A DNA stretch of 64,000 nucleotides from Tetmemena sp. SeJ-2015. Its lineage: Eukaryota; Ciliophora; Spirotrichea; Sporadotrichida; Oxytrichidae. Numbering within the stretch: position 1 is the first letter of the stretch; each line of letters opens with the position of its first letter. The notes beneath the pieces were generated by a model. That model did no database searches, was not told where the DNA came from, and was given only the letters and a program-made list of their open reading frames with translations. Positions 34,573 through 49,500 of this stretch are shown piece after piece. Made by a program: the position numbers and the translations under genes. The stretch is from assembly GCA_027382625.1 (NCBI GenBank), contig JAJKFJ010022559.1, forward strand, positions 1 through 64,000, read 5' to 3'.

Positions 34573-37500
34573 AAAAAATACAATAATATTCTTATTCTCT
34601 CTCATTATTCTATTAAGATACTCAAATTATTAATACTTATAATTTAAAAATATAAAATAAAGCAATTTAATTGGTTCCTTATAATAAATACAGATTAATT
34701 TCTAAAAAATATTATTTTAGTATATTATAATCAATTAAAATGCATCAATATTTTTTAATTTTGAAAACTTTATGTTTTTATATACTATTTTAATACTTAA
34801 ACTATAAGAACTTATTTTTTGGAAATTAATTAACAAAAAAATATCATTTAATGAGACCAAAGCCAACAGTTTACACAAATATAATTGAAATAAGAAGCCT
34901 CAAATTTGCAAAAATGAAAGATAAATAACATAAATAAATTATATCTACTATCAAATTTTGTTAAACAATTATAGGATGAAAATGATTAGTTGATGGTGAG
35001 TAAGCAGAACCAAATGAAGATTGTATTATTGACAAATGCTATAATATTAAATTAGAGATAGTTTGAATGCATAAGTTTTTAAATTTAATGAGGAATCCAG
35101 CCCCTATCAATTAAATGTGAAGATCATAATGAAAACTGTTTAGTCTTAGTTTAAGTTTTGTTTCCTTGCTTTGAGTAGTTGTCTGTTGAGGGTAGTGTCT
35201 TTCTAGATGTTACAATCGCTGAGGGTTCTGCTTGTTCTTGTTTAAGATAATTTTGTTGTTATTAAAAAGTAGGCAAATGCAAGCATACTTTTTGTAGCTC
35301 TTTAAGCTTGTCTGCTAAAATAAGTCTGTATTGAGAGGGATGCCTTCCATATCCTGGAGGTTTGCCTCCTTGGTTGTGACCTTCAAGCTTTTTAGCTAGA
35401 GCTTGCTGTCGTAGTAGTAGATGCACTTGTGGATGTAGTCGTTGTGACATTAAATTTACATTAGCTCTAAATTTTAATCGTAATATATTAAGAATCACAG
35501 AGCAAGGTCTCAATCACTATGTATTTATAAGGAAAAACATAATCATATTAATCCTATAATTAATATATTTTTATTAACTAAAATTAAATGTTTAAATATA
35601 AATAATTTAAAATATAAATAGCTGTGGCAGTAAGCTCATATCTAAAATGCCTCATTTAATTTTAATTATTTTCGATTTGGAAGAAATCAAAGATATTGAA
35701 TATTACCATTTGGAAACTAAATATTTACTCCTAACTCGACTCTGAGATAGGAGAAAAAAAATTTAAGGCCATTAAGTAACTTAATAAAATAAGCGATATT
35801 CCACTTAAAGCTTCGAGAAATTCATTAATAAAATGTTTTAATATTTAATAGAGAGAGCGTAGACTATGGTGAACTCCAAAGTTTTTAGAACTTATAGAAA
35901 ATGTATTTTGTTGCATCATAAGCTTAATTACCAAGTGAAGTCTAAGGATCTACTTATTTTAATTAAAGAGATAAATATTTTATCTAAGTTTTGAGTGAAT
36001 CTATTGGATTAAGTTTAACTTTATCCAAGTTTCTCCTCATGAGGTGCATTAAATACAGTGGAATCTCCAAGTCTGATCAATAGACCTTTTCCATTTTATC
36101 CTCAATTATAACCCACAATTCTAAGAGATTTTGGGCGAATAGTGTCCAGAAGAGAAAAGAGATTGAGATTTATTTGGAGTCAGTAAAATATAGTTCACCT
36201 TTTCACCCTTGCTCCTATAAATTACAGTAAGGAGGGCCGCATCAAGGTCTTTCCAAATAATCTTTGTTGATTAATAAATGCAAGAAATGATTTCATATAT
36301 TATAAAAGGCATTATTTAAACTGAAGTTTTTTAATTCCCCTTAAATCTATTAATTATAGACTGGGCAGCTTTAAAGATCTTGATTTGCTAATTATAATTC
36401 CTTCTTAAATTAATTTAATATTTATACGTTAGCCTAAAGTCTTCCACTCTGACCATTTTATTCATAGAGATATCAAACCTACTAAGTCAACTTTCACTGA
36501 TTTGAAGCCAATTAATTTCTATTATTAAAACCTTCAATTTTCCATTAAATCCTTTAATTAGTTGTTTACCATTATAAGAACTTTATCGAACTTACGTAGA
36601 ATATCAATAATTTTATTTTTATTAACAAAAATTAAAATCTAATAATTTTTACATTATCAAACTTATAATTTTTGTAAACAATTCTTTATCAAATTGAAAC
36701 TTTTTAATTTTAGATAGTATCTTTGTAAAATGAAGCGTTATCAGAGGATAAATTTTTCTTTGAGCAAAAAACCTTGACATAGATCTTAGAGAGGGCATTT
36801 CCTTCTAGATAAAAAAATAATAATTGATCAGTGACTTTAAGTTCTCCATATTCAGCTAATATGTTAAGTTTGATTTAAGTTGGATAATAAGTCCTAAATA
36901 CTTGCTTTCCTTCTCCATTCACTTCAATAACTAAGTTTTAATTCTTGAGATGTTCAGGAATATCTAAGGTGTAAGATTAAGGATGCTAAAGAAAAGTTAT
37001 AGTGTCAATCGATGCATTCAAATCAAGCGTGTCTAATTATTTTTCTATTTAATTCATTAATATGTAAAGAAGGGAGACGTAAGCAATTTTAAAGAACTAT
37101 TCTAATGATTTTGCATTGTTTAAGATTATTTATAAACTTAATGACACAAAAATGAGAGAGAGTTAGTCATAGAGTGTTGCTCAATGCTTTGGTGCCACAC
37201 TCTGACCAAGAGCCATAAAAGATATATCACTCCTCCTAAAAGGAATTATTGGAGCACAGATAGAGCCGAGCTAATTCACATTGAGTCGAAACACCCCGAT
37301 CTAGCCTTAGCTGTGCTTATGTAACTTAATAGGAACTGCTTGCAAGGTTGGTAAATAATGCCTGACAAACAGCTGGGGATCCCTTTCTTAATTCGATTTT
37401 CTATTATTTTAGAAACAAGAAAAGGTAATCAGAGATTGAGAAACACAAATGCAATCTAGTTCTAAACTTAATTTTCTTGATTATTATTTACAAAATTATT

Positions 37501-40500
37501 TTCATCAATATGAGGAATTAATTAAGGTTTGATTCGAAGATGAAAACACAAAATGATTAAAACAGAAAGAATAGACTTTAACAAAGTGTAAATATTTGGA
37601 ACATGGAAATGCTAAACTTCAAAGAAGTAAGGACAAGAAATATTCAGTATTATACATAAATATGTTATTTTACTTAAGATTATTGTAGATAATAGCTTTC
37701 TAAAAGGGAGTACTTTTACTATCTAACTGTTAAATTGTTATTATATTTTTCTATGATGTGACAAGGCTTAACATAAGAGAATTCGCTAGTACTTTCCTTG
37801 AGGAAAGGAGTTCTTGAAAAAAGGATTTCAGCATCTATGATGTAGAATTTGATAATGATAGAATGGAAATTAGCAACTTGTATTTGGATAGCTTTGGTTA
37901 TAGTGTCAACTTCTACATCCAGTCTTGGTTCTTTCAAAGCACTTTTCTTTTATTTAAGACGTCTTTACTCGTCTGTGAGAATCTCTGCATCAATGTCAAA
38001 AGGTTCTTCTGTTTCTCCATCGATTTCATTTAATTAATCTAATATTTCTAAGAAAAGTAGCCTCCACTATTAAACTGGATAGTCTTCATACTTCCTTACT
38101 ATCCCTCGGGCTATCTTATAACTTTCTGATTCACCAATTATACAAATATTTATTTAATAATAAATCTTAATAAAAAGAATTTGTAATAACTACTCTTATT
38201 TTATAAAGTTAAAAGCACAATTTTGGTAGAGTAGATTATGTCTTCATTCGTGAATAGAGATTTAGCAAGAAAGGAGCCGAATGAGCTTTATTTTTATATT
38301 GTAGTAAATATTTCCCATAATATAATTTCCGTATAAAAAATAATTGAATTTATAAATGTATATTAATTGAAATAAAACACCAGTAAAGAAATCAAAGTAG
38401 GCTATGAAATAGTCGTACTGAATTCTTAAAGTTCCGCAACTATTTTCATTCTCTATCTCTATTTTATCTAATATTTACAATTTTAAACAAAATTAATTTA
38501 GTTTTTTGAATTTATTAATAATTATTATAACTATAAATGATATAAGTTTTCTTAAGCTGATACTTAGTATTTATATTATTAGCTTAAAGATATTTGCTTT
38601 TTTATAAAATTAAACTTGATTTGAAAATAAAAATTAAATCCAGACAAAAATTAAAAACATTTAATGGAAGTTATTATAATTAATTTTTAAAATATTAAAA
38701 ATGTGAGAGTATTAAGAAAATGAATGTTAAATAAATAATGAATATTGAAATAGCATCTTAAATTCTATCTTGTAACTAAAAGAAGTAAACGATGTGCATT
38801 TTATCTTCAAGACTCAGCTTACTCTTCAAAATCAAATGATTAGTCAGTGTTTCGTAACTAGCTAATAAATACGCATATATATATTTAAAATAATAATAAT
38901 GATATTTAATTTATTATAATTGTTTCATTTTGGTATAAATATGCACATAATTTTTTATCTTTTTATTATTAAATGCTTAATTTTAAATGAATAACATTAA
39001 ATGTTATTGCAATGATGTTTGGATAAAGTTGAGATTTGTATAATTTGATAAATTAAATTAAACTAATAAATATAGTGAATAGCTTTGATAAACAAATAAT
39101 TTAAATGTATTTTAGCAAATAGGAAGTCTGTGAGAATCTAAATTTGTATTATGAGAAGGATAGAATTATGTTATCATCAAATAACATTTACAAATACAAA
39201 ATGATACCTAAGTAGACCTAATCATACAAGATTTAGTGAATTGGGTCATGGAAAGCGCAGTATTGAATTTGGAATTTTCGATTAAATTTGCATCTTTAAG
39301 GCATTGTTTAAAGGTATCTTAACTTTTAATTCGGCTTTACCTGCTTTTTTTTGCCTATAGCATCAATAAATATATGTAAATGTTAATAAGGATGAATCAT
39401 TATATCTTACCTAGCTTATTGAACTTCATCCTAAGAATTTATCAATAATATTGATATTCTTGAACATTGATTAGAATGTGAAACTTGGTCTTCAGTATCC
39501 GCTTCTTGTTCAACTAGACTTCTCATCCATTTTATTTAAAGTATGATTTTAAATTAATGAATCAAAATCAATTCAGGTGAGCTTTTACTAATCACATTTT
39601 TTTAATTTCTCCAAATGAATTGACGATCATCTTATGGTATTCATCCTATAATATTGATAAGAAATTAATGGAAAATAGAAGGTTCAAAGAAAAGAAATCA
39701 ACAAGAAGTAAAACAGGGGCAGTTGACTTTGCAGGCTTAAGATCTCTGTGGATAACATTGGCTGAGTGAAACACTTTAAGGTAACGTTTAAATATTAAAA
39801 TTATTAAATTAGAGATTACAACTATTTAAAAAAGATTTCTAAAGCCTCCCAGCCTATGGTAAATTAAAATTTAAGTGAGGGTTAGCATTATATTTATAAT
39901 TTTTACTTTGTTTTAATATTAAAATATTGCTTAATACTTATTGAAGTTTGATCCATTTACTATCGCCAAAAATGATGAATTTAAGCTATTAAATTACTTA
40001 AAAGAAAGTTACAGTACCCTCCATTCATCTATATTTGTTAATTATTAAATCTAATCATGCATTAACTTAAATAAAGATGCTGAAAACTTTTTCTTGATCT
40101 AGGAAAAATTAAAAAATTAAATAAAAGCAATTAGGAACCATTGTAAAAACCAAGATGAAGTTTAATACAGATAAAAATACAAATATATAAAGCAATAATT
40201 ATGGATTTACTTTCAGCCACTTCATTTAAATCATTAATCCACAAAAAGCAAATGTATGTTTAAGAATTTTTGGGGGGGGCCTTTCCTCGTCATCCACTTT
40301 TTTCATGAAAATATGAAAAATCACAGTCTAGCCTAAAATTAGCCCAAAACAACAATTTTTTACTCCTAATTCAATTTCAGAGGGCTTATCATGATCATAT
40401 TCTTTAATTAAGAAAATAGAGCTTAATTTTTTAGAATCAATCAGACAATTTTTTTTATTTTTAATGCAATTTTAAAGAATAAAGACTTTATCTTATTGAA

Positions 40501-43500
40501 TAAAAATATATGTTTTCAAAATATAAGATAATAGATAACTACAAAAAATATCAATGCTACTAAAGAAATATATAAATTTGATGAATTTCCTTTAAACATG
40601 CTTAAAGCTATTTAAAAACTAAGGTTTCGATATTCAATTCTAGGAAAATTTGAAAGAAATCTAGAATACATGAAATTTCATATTTAATCATAAAATCAAA
40701 GAACAAAATGTATTTAATGAAATAAGTTGACTTAGATATATTTTTTTAGCTCAGATTATGATGATAGGGGATGCTAAAAATGAAAAGGAATCGAAAACTA
40801 TGATAAGGTGGCTTAGAATACTTTTTGTTTTTTACATTAGATATCTTAAACTTGTGAATGAATTAATTCCCTATATATTGATTTTTTAAAATTTTAAATT
40901 TTTTTATAAATGAATTTTTTCCCAAAGGGTTTAAAATGTTCCAAAATTAAAAATATGACAATGATAAGCACTTGAATTAAAATAGGAAAAAATTTGAGTT
41001 TTTAGCTATTTTGGGAGAAAGGATTTTCATTTTTCATAAAAAAAGTGGATGAAGGGAAAGGGAAATTTTTATTTGTAGCATATTTTATATATTAATCCAT
41101 TATTCAGATTGTAGCTGATTATTTTATAAAAAAGAAAAAAATTAGATTTAATTTTAAAGGAAAAAATGAGTGCTTGAAGTATGTAAATTAAATAATTTTT
41201 AATATTCTTTTCACATAAATTTAAAAAATTTTATCTTTGAATTTTGAGGGAGTCTACAAAGTTTTTAAAACCAAAAGTTGATACCAAAAATTAAAAAATA
41301 AAGAAATCGCAATAATACTCGCTACTTAGGGGAGCTGCTGAGATTATTAAATGACAAAACAAATTATTTATTTTTGATAAGCTATCGAACAAGCTACATA
41401 TCAAGGGTGAATCTGTGATTTTAATTCAGAATTTCCCCATTTTTATTTTTAACCAATCATTAATTTTAATTAAATTTTAAACTATATTTAAAAATAATAC
41501 CCTTCTATTAAATGATAAATAATCAAAATTTGAATAGATCTAATGATTAGATTAAAAGAATTTTAAAAATTTTTTTAATAGCTTTTATGTTATTATTCAA
41601 AGTCCATGATTATACGTTTCCTACATTATGAGCTCTAGAATTGAGGACTGGATAATAATCTAAATGCCTAAGATTTCTGTCTTATTCCCCATCAATGCTT
41701 ATAAATTTAAATCAAATTTTAATTTTATGTTTAATTTATTATTAATTTAATTAAAACTTATTGTTAAAGTAATGAATTAATTGCTCAATATACTTTATAA
41801 GAATTAGCTTTAAATTTAATAAATATTCCATAATTCGACTATTTAAATAGCTATATAAAAATAAATTTATTATCCTAATTTTCTGACCAAATATTGTTGG
41901 AGATTTGCTAACCGCAATTCTAATTATGCCAACATGAATAACTCTCTCAATAATTATAATCCTGAAAAAAAAGCTTCAGAATTTAATTGATGAATTGAGC
42001 AACCGATAAAAATATTCCCATTATTGATGGACTCACTTTATTAACTCCTCCGACAGTTAAGTGGACTACCATATGTTTTCACTTTTAATTTTATATTTTT
42101 GATTATGGCATTAGCATTTATAGAGAATCTAAATATTTTTTGTCATTAATTTTTTTAAAATTATTTAAACCTACGAGAAGTTTACTACTCAATAAAAATA
42201 CAGTTTCTCAATTTTATTCAATTATGAGTTTAGCCTGATAAGATTATGACTTCATTAATCTACAGAGATTGAATAAATATAGAGATCAAAGATGCCCATA
42301 ATAAAATAGTTTGTATTTTTAGTGTATAAAAATTATAATGTCTGTCGATATGTTAAATAAGTTTATTGAAGATAAATGAGGTAAAATAATAGTTGTATAT
42401 TTAATTATAGCTGACTAAGTGAGATTAGAACTGGGAACCTAATTTTTGAATAAGATCAGAGTATTAGGATTGTTTAAAATACTCTTTTATTGCTTGCTGA
42501 TTATTATGTAAGAACCCATAGCTCCAAATCTTATTGCTAAAAATATACCTGCTACGAAGGATCCTTATAACATCTTCAAAGAAAGCTTTATCTTTTAACA
42601 TCCAGTAAATGTAACTTATAATTATATATCAAATTAAAATATAAAATAACTCAAGTTATTCTAGTTTAAAATTAATAAAATTTTTTTTTTCTATAAAATA
42701 AAAAATAAATAATGTTAATCTTTTATTTTTACATTGGGTTATAAAAAAAATTATAAAAATTAAATTTTTTTTAAAATAAATAATTGATCTTTATTTTTTT
42801 AAAAAGAAAATTTAAATTTAAAATTTTAAATAGTTAAATTTATTTAATTATTTTATAAATAACTTTCGGATACCTTAAAAACAAAAAAAGTTTTTAAAGA
42901 AAAAGGAAAATTAAAAAAATTTTCTTTTTATAATAATTTATAGTTAAACTTCAATAATATTTATTAGAGTTTATTCAGTGTATATAAATAATAAAAGTTT
43001 TTCTCAAATTAAAAAAATAAAACTTGATAGATGAAATAAACTTGTATCCTTTAAAAATGTAATTGAAGGACTTTATTCAAAGATTCGTAAAATATATGAT
43101 TCATACTGATGAATTAGAGTGAGTATTGTCTCGTCTTTCATTAAAATGTTATGAAGATACTTAAAGAAGCACTTAGATTTATAAGATGTAGTTCTCTAGG
43201 CTTAAGGTATAATCGATGTTTTTAGCTGCCTTGAAGCTACAATTTTCTGCTTAATAATTTATGAAAGAATAGATTTGGTCAAATTTTAAACTATATTTAC
43301 TTTGATTAACAAATATTTTTGTATTTTTTTATTCTCTAAAATATTTTAAATAATTTATGGTAGTGTAATATTGTTTTTCTGCTTAGTTTAGATCTTTAGT
43401 TTTAATAAATTAAAGAATCTCTTCTTTTGATCCTTAAATTAAGATATCCATAAATGTCTCCGCTTTATTAATATTCTTCAATTTACATAATATATAATTA

Positions 43501-46500
43501 TAGCATAATTTAATTCTCTTCTTTATTTTAAATCAAAAGTATAATTAATAATTAATTAACAGATAATTTAAATATTGTTGATTAAATAAGAGAGGAGTTT
43601 TAAGTGTAATATTTCATAATATATATTAAATTATAGGCTGGACTCTTTAGAGATCATTTTTTATTAGTTTTAAAGTATAATCTAATTAATTTTATAATTA
43701 AACGTTAGCTATAAACCATGCATAATCATGAATACAGAGATTTGTCTTTATTTTATTTTCTATTACATTCTATTTTAAATCAAATTTTAACCTATATCTA
43801 GGATTAAATTTCAAATAATATTTACCTAAAATCTGCTAATCTGATAACTGATTAATAACTCAAAAATTAATTAATATGATTCTCTGAAAATTTAAGTTGT
43901 AAATTATAACATCTGTTTCATAGTCAAACGTTTACTCTATTTATAAAACAAGGTTCATAGTTTTAATCAGAAGATATCCATTAAAATACATCACGCTCTT
44001 ATGCAATTAAAACAACTTACCATAGTGGAGGGGCATTGAAGAATGGCCCAAAGATAAATAGATATAGATTGAGATTTAAGACACTCTAGATATCAAAATC
44101 TTTGCCTTCTCAACTCAACTAATAAATATTTGATATTATTATCATCATTTTTTAGATGATAGACTCGTAGGTCAAGCTTAAGAAGATGATGGAGTAAACT
44201 CTCTCGAATTTCTTTTTTCTTTCACACTGCTATCACTCTTTCTAAAAATTGTGTAATCTGTTTAGAAGCTGACAGCATAAATCAAAGATACGCACAAGTA
44301 AGAATTCTTTCTAGTCTTTGCTAAGTTAGATCTGGCCTAATTATTTATAAAGTCAAAATTTCTATTAATGACTTGTTTTATTCTAAAGATTGCTCATGTT
44401 TTTAAAAAATAGAAAGACTTTTGGATTATATATACTTTTATATAGATGGCTTAAATAATAAAAGCTAAAAGTATTATCTGATTCCTGAAGGATGGAGAAG
44501 AAATTTTAGGGTGACTTGCTTTACTGTTAGCAAAGTAATTATAAACACCAATAGAAGTTAGATAATAGAATTGAGAATTCAAATTCTTATTCATTTTCTT
44601 ATAGTCCTTCTTGATTAAGATTAAAACTATGACCTAAATTCAGTATACTCCGAAAGAATATAATGAAGTACAAAGAAGATGCAACAAGAGTCGACTAAAG
44701 CATTTTTAAAAAAAATCTTACAGATTCTAAGCTCACAGAATGTAAATTATAAAATCAGACATTCAATTTTAATATTCTACGATTTGATTCTCTCATGGAA
44801 ACTTTACCCAGTAACTTCCATAATAAACAAAGATAAATCAATTTTATGCTTTCCTTATCTTAAAAATATGATATAACTTTCAGAAGGGATTATCTTTCAT
44901 GATAGCATTTAAAGCAGACAGTGAGGATTTATAGTTTTAATTATTAAAATTAAGAGCATTATAAAACATAAAATCGGTCGGAATTTAAAACGTAGAGAAT
45001 GAATATTCATTTAGCTCATAGATGAATTAAAGATTGAACTTAATTTGAACCACTTTTATTTTTTTTATATCCTCTTTTCTCGATCCTTTGCTTCAGTTAG
45101 AGTCTAGTCAAATTAGTCATGTTTAATTTCAGACACATTCATAAGCTTTTACATTCATTCTTAAAGAAAAATATTTAAAATAAAAATCTTTAACTTAACG
45201 AAAATGAGGTTTGTATATATCGTGATAATTCTCATTATATTTTCTTTACTCATAAAGAATTATAGTTTAAAAAATAAGTTCAAAATATTTATAAATTTTA
45301 AATTTTAAGAGAATGAAAAATAGGAGTGACTTAACTAAATGTCTTAATTTAATAATGATTTCTGACAGAAAGAGTTAAACAAAGTTATTTAGATTAAAAG
45401 TATTTTACTCTTTAAAATAACAAATTTTGAGTAAACGATTATTTAGATACAAATTTATATGATATTTTCCAGAGAAAGTTAAAAATATTTTGAATAAATC
45501 TGAATATAAAGATGTATTAAATTTATATTATTCAGAAGTAAATTAGAATGAATGAAATGGCAATAATTGATTGAGTTAAAGATTAATTTTAATTAAAATT
45601 ATTTTATGATTCTTAAAATAATTAATCGATAGTTAGATTTCTAACTGCAGTTAATTAATTGGTGGGTGCTTGGGCTATGATCTCTTCATTGAAAGAAGCT
45701 TAAGAAGGGAAGTGAGTGAAAGTTCCTTCTGCTGGGAAGTAAAACTAGAATGTTATTTTTTGAGTGGTGTAAGAGGGAAGACTCATAGATTACGATTTCA
45801 TGTACTTAGTCATCATCAAAGGTACTGATCCTTAGGGAATTTGGTAAAGAATCGAGAATAAAATATCAATATCATTGATTGCAGTTTAATAACATGATTA
45901 TTCTCTTATTTTAGTGTCGCCTAATTAAATCATTCATTTAGCATGATCACGTCACCACTTGCGGTAATTGTTAATCCTCTGCCTTCAAAAATAATAATTT
46001 AATTAATTTATTGTAAATTAATTTAAGATTTATCGCCCTAATTTGTCATATTCATGTTGAGAATAGTGTCAAAAACTTAATTGTAGCTATTTATCTTAAA
46101 ATATTCGTCATTAGTTTTTCTTTACAAATCTAGGTAACTTAAAAGAATAAGAACATTTTAATAAGAATACTTAGAAGATTTGAGGCTTCTTAATGTTGAT
46201 TATTTCTTGAGAGAACATCTATCAAGAAACATACTTCTATTCCACTTAATTTCAACACTTTTGATATATCTACGTACTCTAGTAATTACGAATCATAGCC
46301 TAGAAGATACAGATCTATAAACTACTTCTGCATCTTATTTCTTAAGAAAGGCTAAACTATTTCTTATAGATATATTACTCTTATCACTTACTATAAACCT
46401 ATTAATTTATATTTAAATAAAATACAATTAATATTTTAACATCTGTTTAAAGTATCATTCTTAGCAAGCAAAAGATAAAGTTAAATTTTATATTTTAAAA

Positions 46501-49500
46501 GGCTGCTTTTAGAAATACTCATGGATAAATATATTTATATTTAATTTATATGCATGATATTATTGAATTATATTAGGGCTGTAAACATTATTCATAAATA
46601 ATGACTATTTCAAGATATGAAATTAAATGTAAATTAATTTTTTAAGGATGGGTCCTCAATATAAGACAAATAAAGCCATAGATTATAGCTGAGAATTTAA
46701 TGAAAAAGAGAATTAAATTTAAAATTAAAGTCGAATTATTAAAATGTGTGGCTGTTGAAGTTTTTCGTTTTTGGGTTGAAATTATGCAAATTTGATCCTT
46801 GAAACTTCTCGTAGGAGGTCTGTAAAAAGAGTTACCTTGGTCATAATATTTAAAACCTTGCTCATTTCTTTATTCAGAGTTTGCAACATCAATATCTCTT
46901 TGCTCTCCTCTAGTAATGACAGCAGTTAAAAATTCATATTAAATTTCAATTAGCTCCCAAACAAGCCTAGTATTGTGCTACGTAGCTTGCACTTTAACAG
47001 CCAACCTTTTCCAACTCTTCATTTATTATAAAAATTAAATTCTCATTTTCATTTAAATTTTAACTATAATATAAATTAATTGTTACTTATTTATAATTAA
47101 GAGAGTGAAATAAATGGGATACATATATGCTATTAGAAGTATGAATGATCTTTGAAATAGAGGAATATGTTTAATTCGTGGCTGAAATACTTGTTGAGCA
47201 TCTTGTTCTTTTCTTCTGTTGATTTGAGTGTATGCCAATGCTAAAATACTTAAAATATTTGGATGAATACAGGAAGCAGTTCTGAAAGAGTGGTGTCAGT
47301 GTTTTGATAGTTAGCTCTGTTCAAACTGTCAAGTATGGTTTAAACTTTGGTAATATCATCAATTATTTGTATCTCAGTTGATGTAATATCCTCAATAAAA
47401 CAAGTTTCGCCTTTACCCAAGACGTTAAATTATTTCTATTAATTAATAAATATTTTGCTAGAATAAATGTTTTAAGAGTTCTACTCTCTGTGAAACCCTT
47501 GGTTACGTCTAGGGTTTAACTTAGTGACAAATCTCTTGTAGGAATATACTCAGGTGCATCGATGTCTACTTATTTTTTGGCAACTGAGTCTTTATCAATT
47601 ACCAAAATATGAAGCTATGAATGAGCTTATAGATTCAGACTAACTGAAATTAATCCTTGCTCATCTGCTACCAGATTAGACTTTACGATCGATGAGTGTT
47701 TCAAGAAATTTTAGAATTCAGGAATTTACTATTACTAATCCAAAGTTCCACCAATAAACATTATTATTCAAGCTTTTACATTTTTAACTTATTATATTCA
47801 TCCATCATTCTTCCTCCGCCTCCTCTGTAAGAGGCATTTCAAAAATACTACCAATAATATAGCTTATTATTTTTATTAAATATTTTATCTAACTAATAAA
47901 ATAAGTAAAATCAAATTAACAGTATTTTTTATTTGTAGTTGAGTGAATAAAATTATTATTTTAAAATTTCACCAATGTTTTATTAATGCATTATAGAATT
48001 TAGCGGTATTAAGGAATTATAACCCCGCAGGGCTTAAATAAAATACGATCTTAACTGGTGTAACCGCACATCTAAACAAGTATCACCCATGAAATAAATT
48101 TATCAGAGATCACGCACTGCTCTCACTGAAGAAACGGAAGAGAATCACTTGTGCGACTTATTTTTCTCTTCCACCCGTCAACTCTCACTATAAGAACATA
48201 TGACTCTTCAGGCATTACCTTGCAGAAAAAATTATAACAAAAAATTAACAAACTTGGCTATAAGAGAAAAAATACGAAAAGGCTTACCAAGTTGACTAAA
48301 CCAGTATGACTCCTTGGTGTTAGGCGATAACAATTAAGCAATATAGGTAGTGCATATGCCAGTGGTCAGGCCTCACATGCACACCTTGTAGTATATTTTT
48401 ATACTTAACCCTCCAGATTCCATTTATGATTTCTACCACAACCTTAGCTCCTTGTAAGTGTCTCACAATTCGTTGGCTGGAAGGTCGCTAATCTTGGTTC
48501 AACGGGCTACAGCTTGGAACGTAGTATAGTTCTCGCACTGAAATGGGACTCTATACAATCCATGCATCATTCTATTAGGAACACTACAACAACTACCACT
48601 GATTACTAAACTAGATCGCCTCAAGGGGAATGCGCAATGTAGTAAGGGCATAGAGTAATGATCGGCTAATCTCCTTACCCAACCAAGCCAATTTTTATGC
48701 CACGTGACGGGTCCTAAACTTTAACTTTCTAATTTAATATCCTAAGTTTTAAAATAGCTAAGAAATTAATTTAAAATATAATTAATTTTTCTTGCTTTAA
48801 AATTATATGGATTTATGGGGATAGTTGAACTATTCTATTCAGTTTAGTATCAAATATAGGTTTTGTATCCTTTCTTATTTATTTGTGATTGATAAGTTCA
48901 AGAGTTAAAATTAGCATAAAGTCGAATGAAAATGATAATTTTTGTTTAAGGGAATATGGATCTAATCTGGCACCTGAGGGATGGATTTGGGGTGAATTAA
49001 GAGAAATCTTATTTTAGTTTTTGATTGGCACTCATAAAATTACCTGTTGTGCAATATTTGAGCTATTTCAACTGACAATTTGTTGAAACATATTACTTAT
49101 TATGTTCATCATAAATCATATATTTTAATCATTGTCTCAACTCTAAGATTTTGCTTTCACTAAATAAATAAACGAAACTTAAATTTAAAGTAGATTTTTA
49201 TCAAAGGATACAACTTTTTAATTTAATCTTTTTGATTTACAGAATTATTTTAATGTTGATTGTACAAATTGTAAATGAAATAATCAATTATGGAAATTAT
49301 TTATAATCAAGACAAATCTTCATATATTTTTTGTGATGATGCTCTAATCTTAATAACTTTAATTTAAATGGGTAAATATTCTACTTATAAATTTCAATTA
49401 AAATTTTAAAATTATTATTTACTTTAATTGATGAGCAAAACTTTTATTTTCTTTTTATTTAATATGTATTAATAAATTTTGCAATAGTATTTTTAATTTG

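Larger units (their letters stand above)
34573..36723 (-). other. IES, 2151 bp, pointer AAGAT
   Basis: AAGAT occurs at 36719-36723 (TTTTACAAAGAT) and 34568-34572 (TTTTTTAAGATGGGT). Excision of one copy plus the interior joins TTT-TAC-AAA-GAT-GGG-TAT. The interior carries ubiquitin-like gene copy 2 on the same strand; the rest is AT-rich with no other feature seen. Confidence 0.85.
38864..41583 (-). other. IES, 2720 bp, pointer AGCTA
   Basis: AGCTA at 41579-41583 and 38859-38863. Excision joins TLNNNIK to ASYETLTN in frame. The interior holds a protein-kinase fragment (39.47-39.79 kb), a hairpin element (40.27-41.07 kb) and a MITE end (41.33-41.49 kb), so it is itself a composite of insertions. 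Confidence 0.8.

Noticed and set aside
34277..34633. 118-codon plus-strand ORF at 34.3 kb
   Set aside because: Antisense shadow of the C-terminal MDS of the large gene, whose motifs are far more convincing.
42000..42070. Extra MDS reading VHLTVGGVNKVSPS
   Set aside because: The expected motif at this point (LGSQFQSHLV) is already present in MDS t, and the region falls inside a pointer-bounded IES.
44679..44876. 65-codon plus-strand ORF
   Set aside because: AT-driven codon use, no homology recognised, lies in a gap of the large gene.
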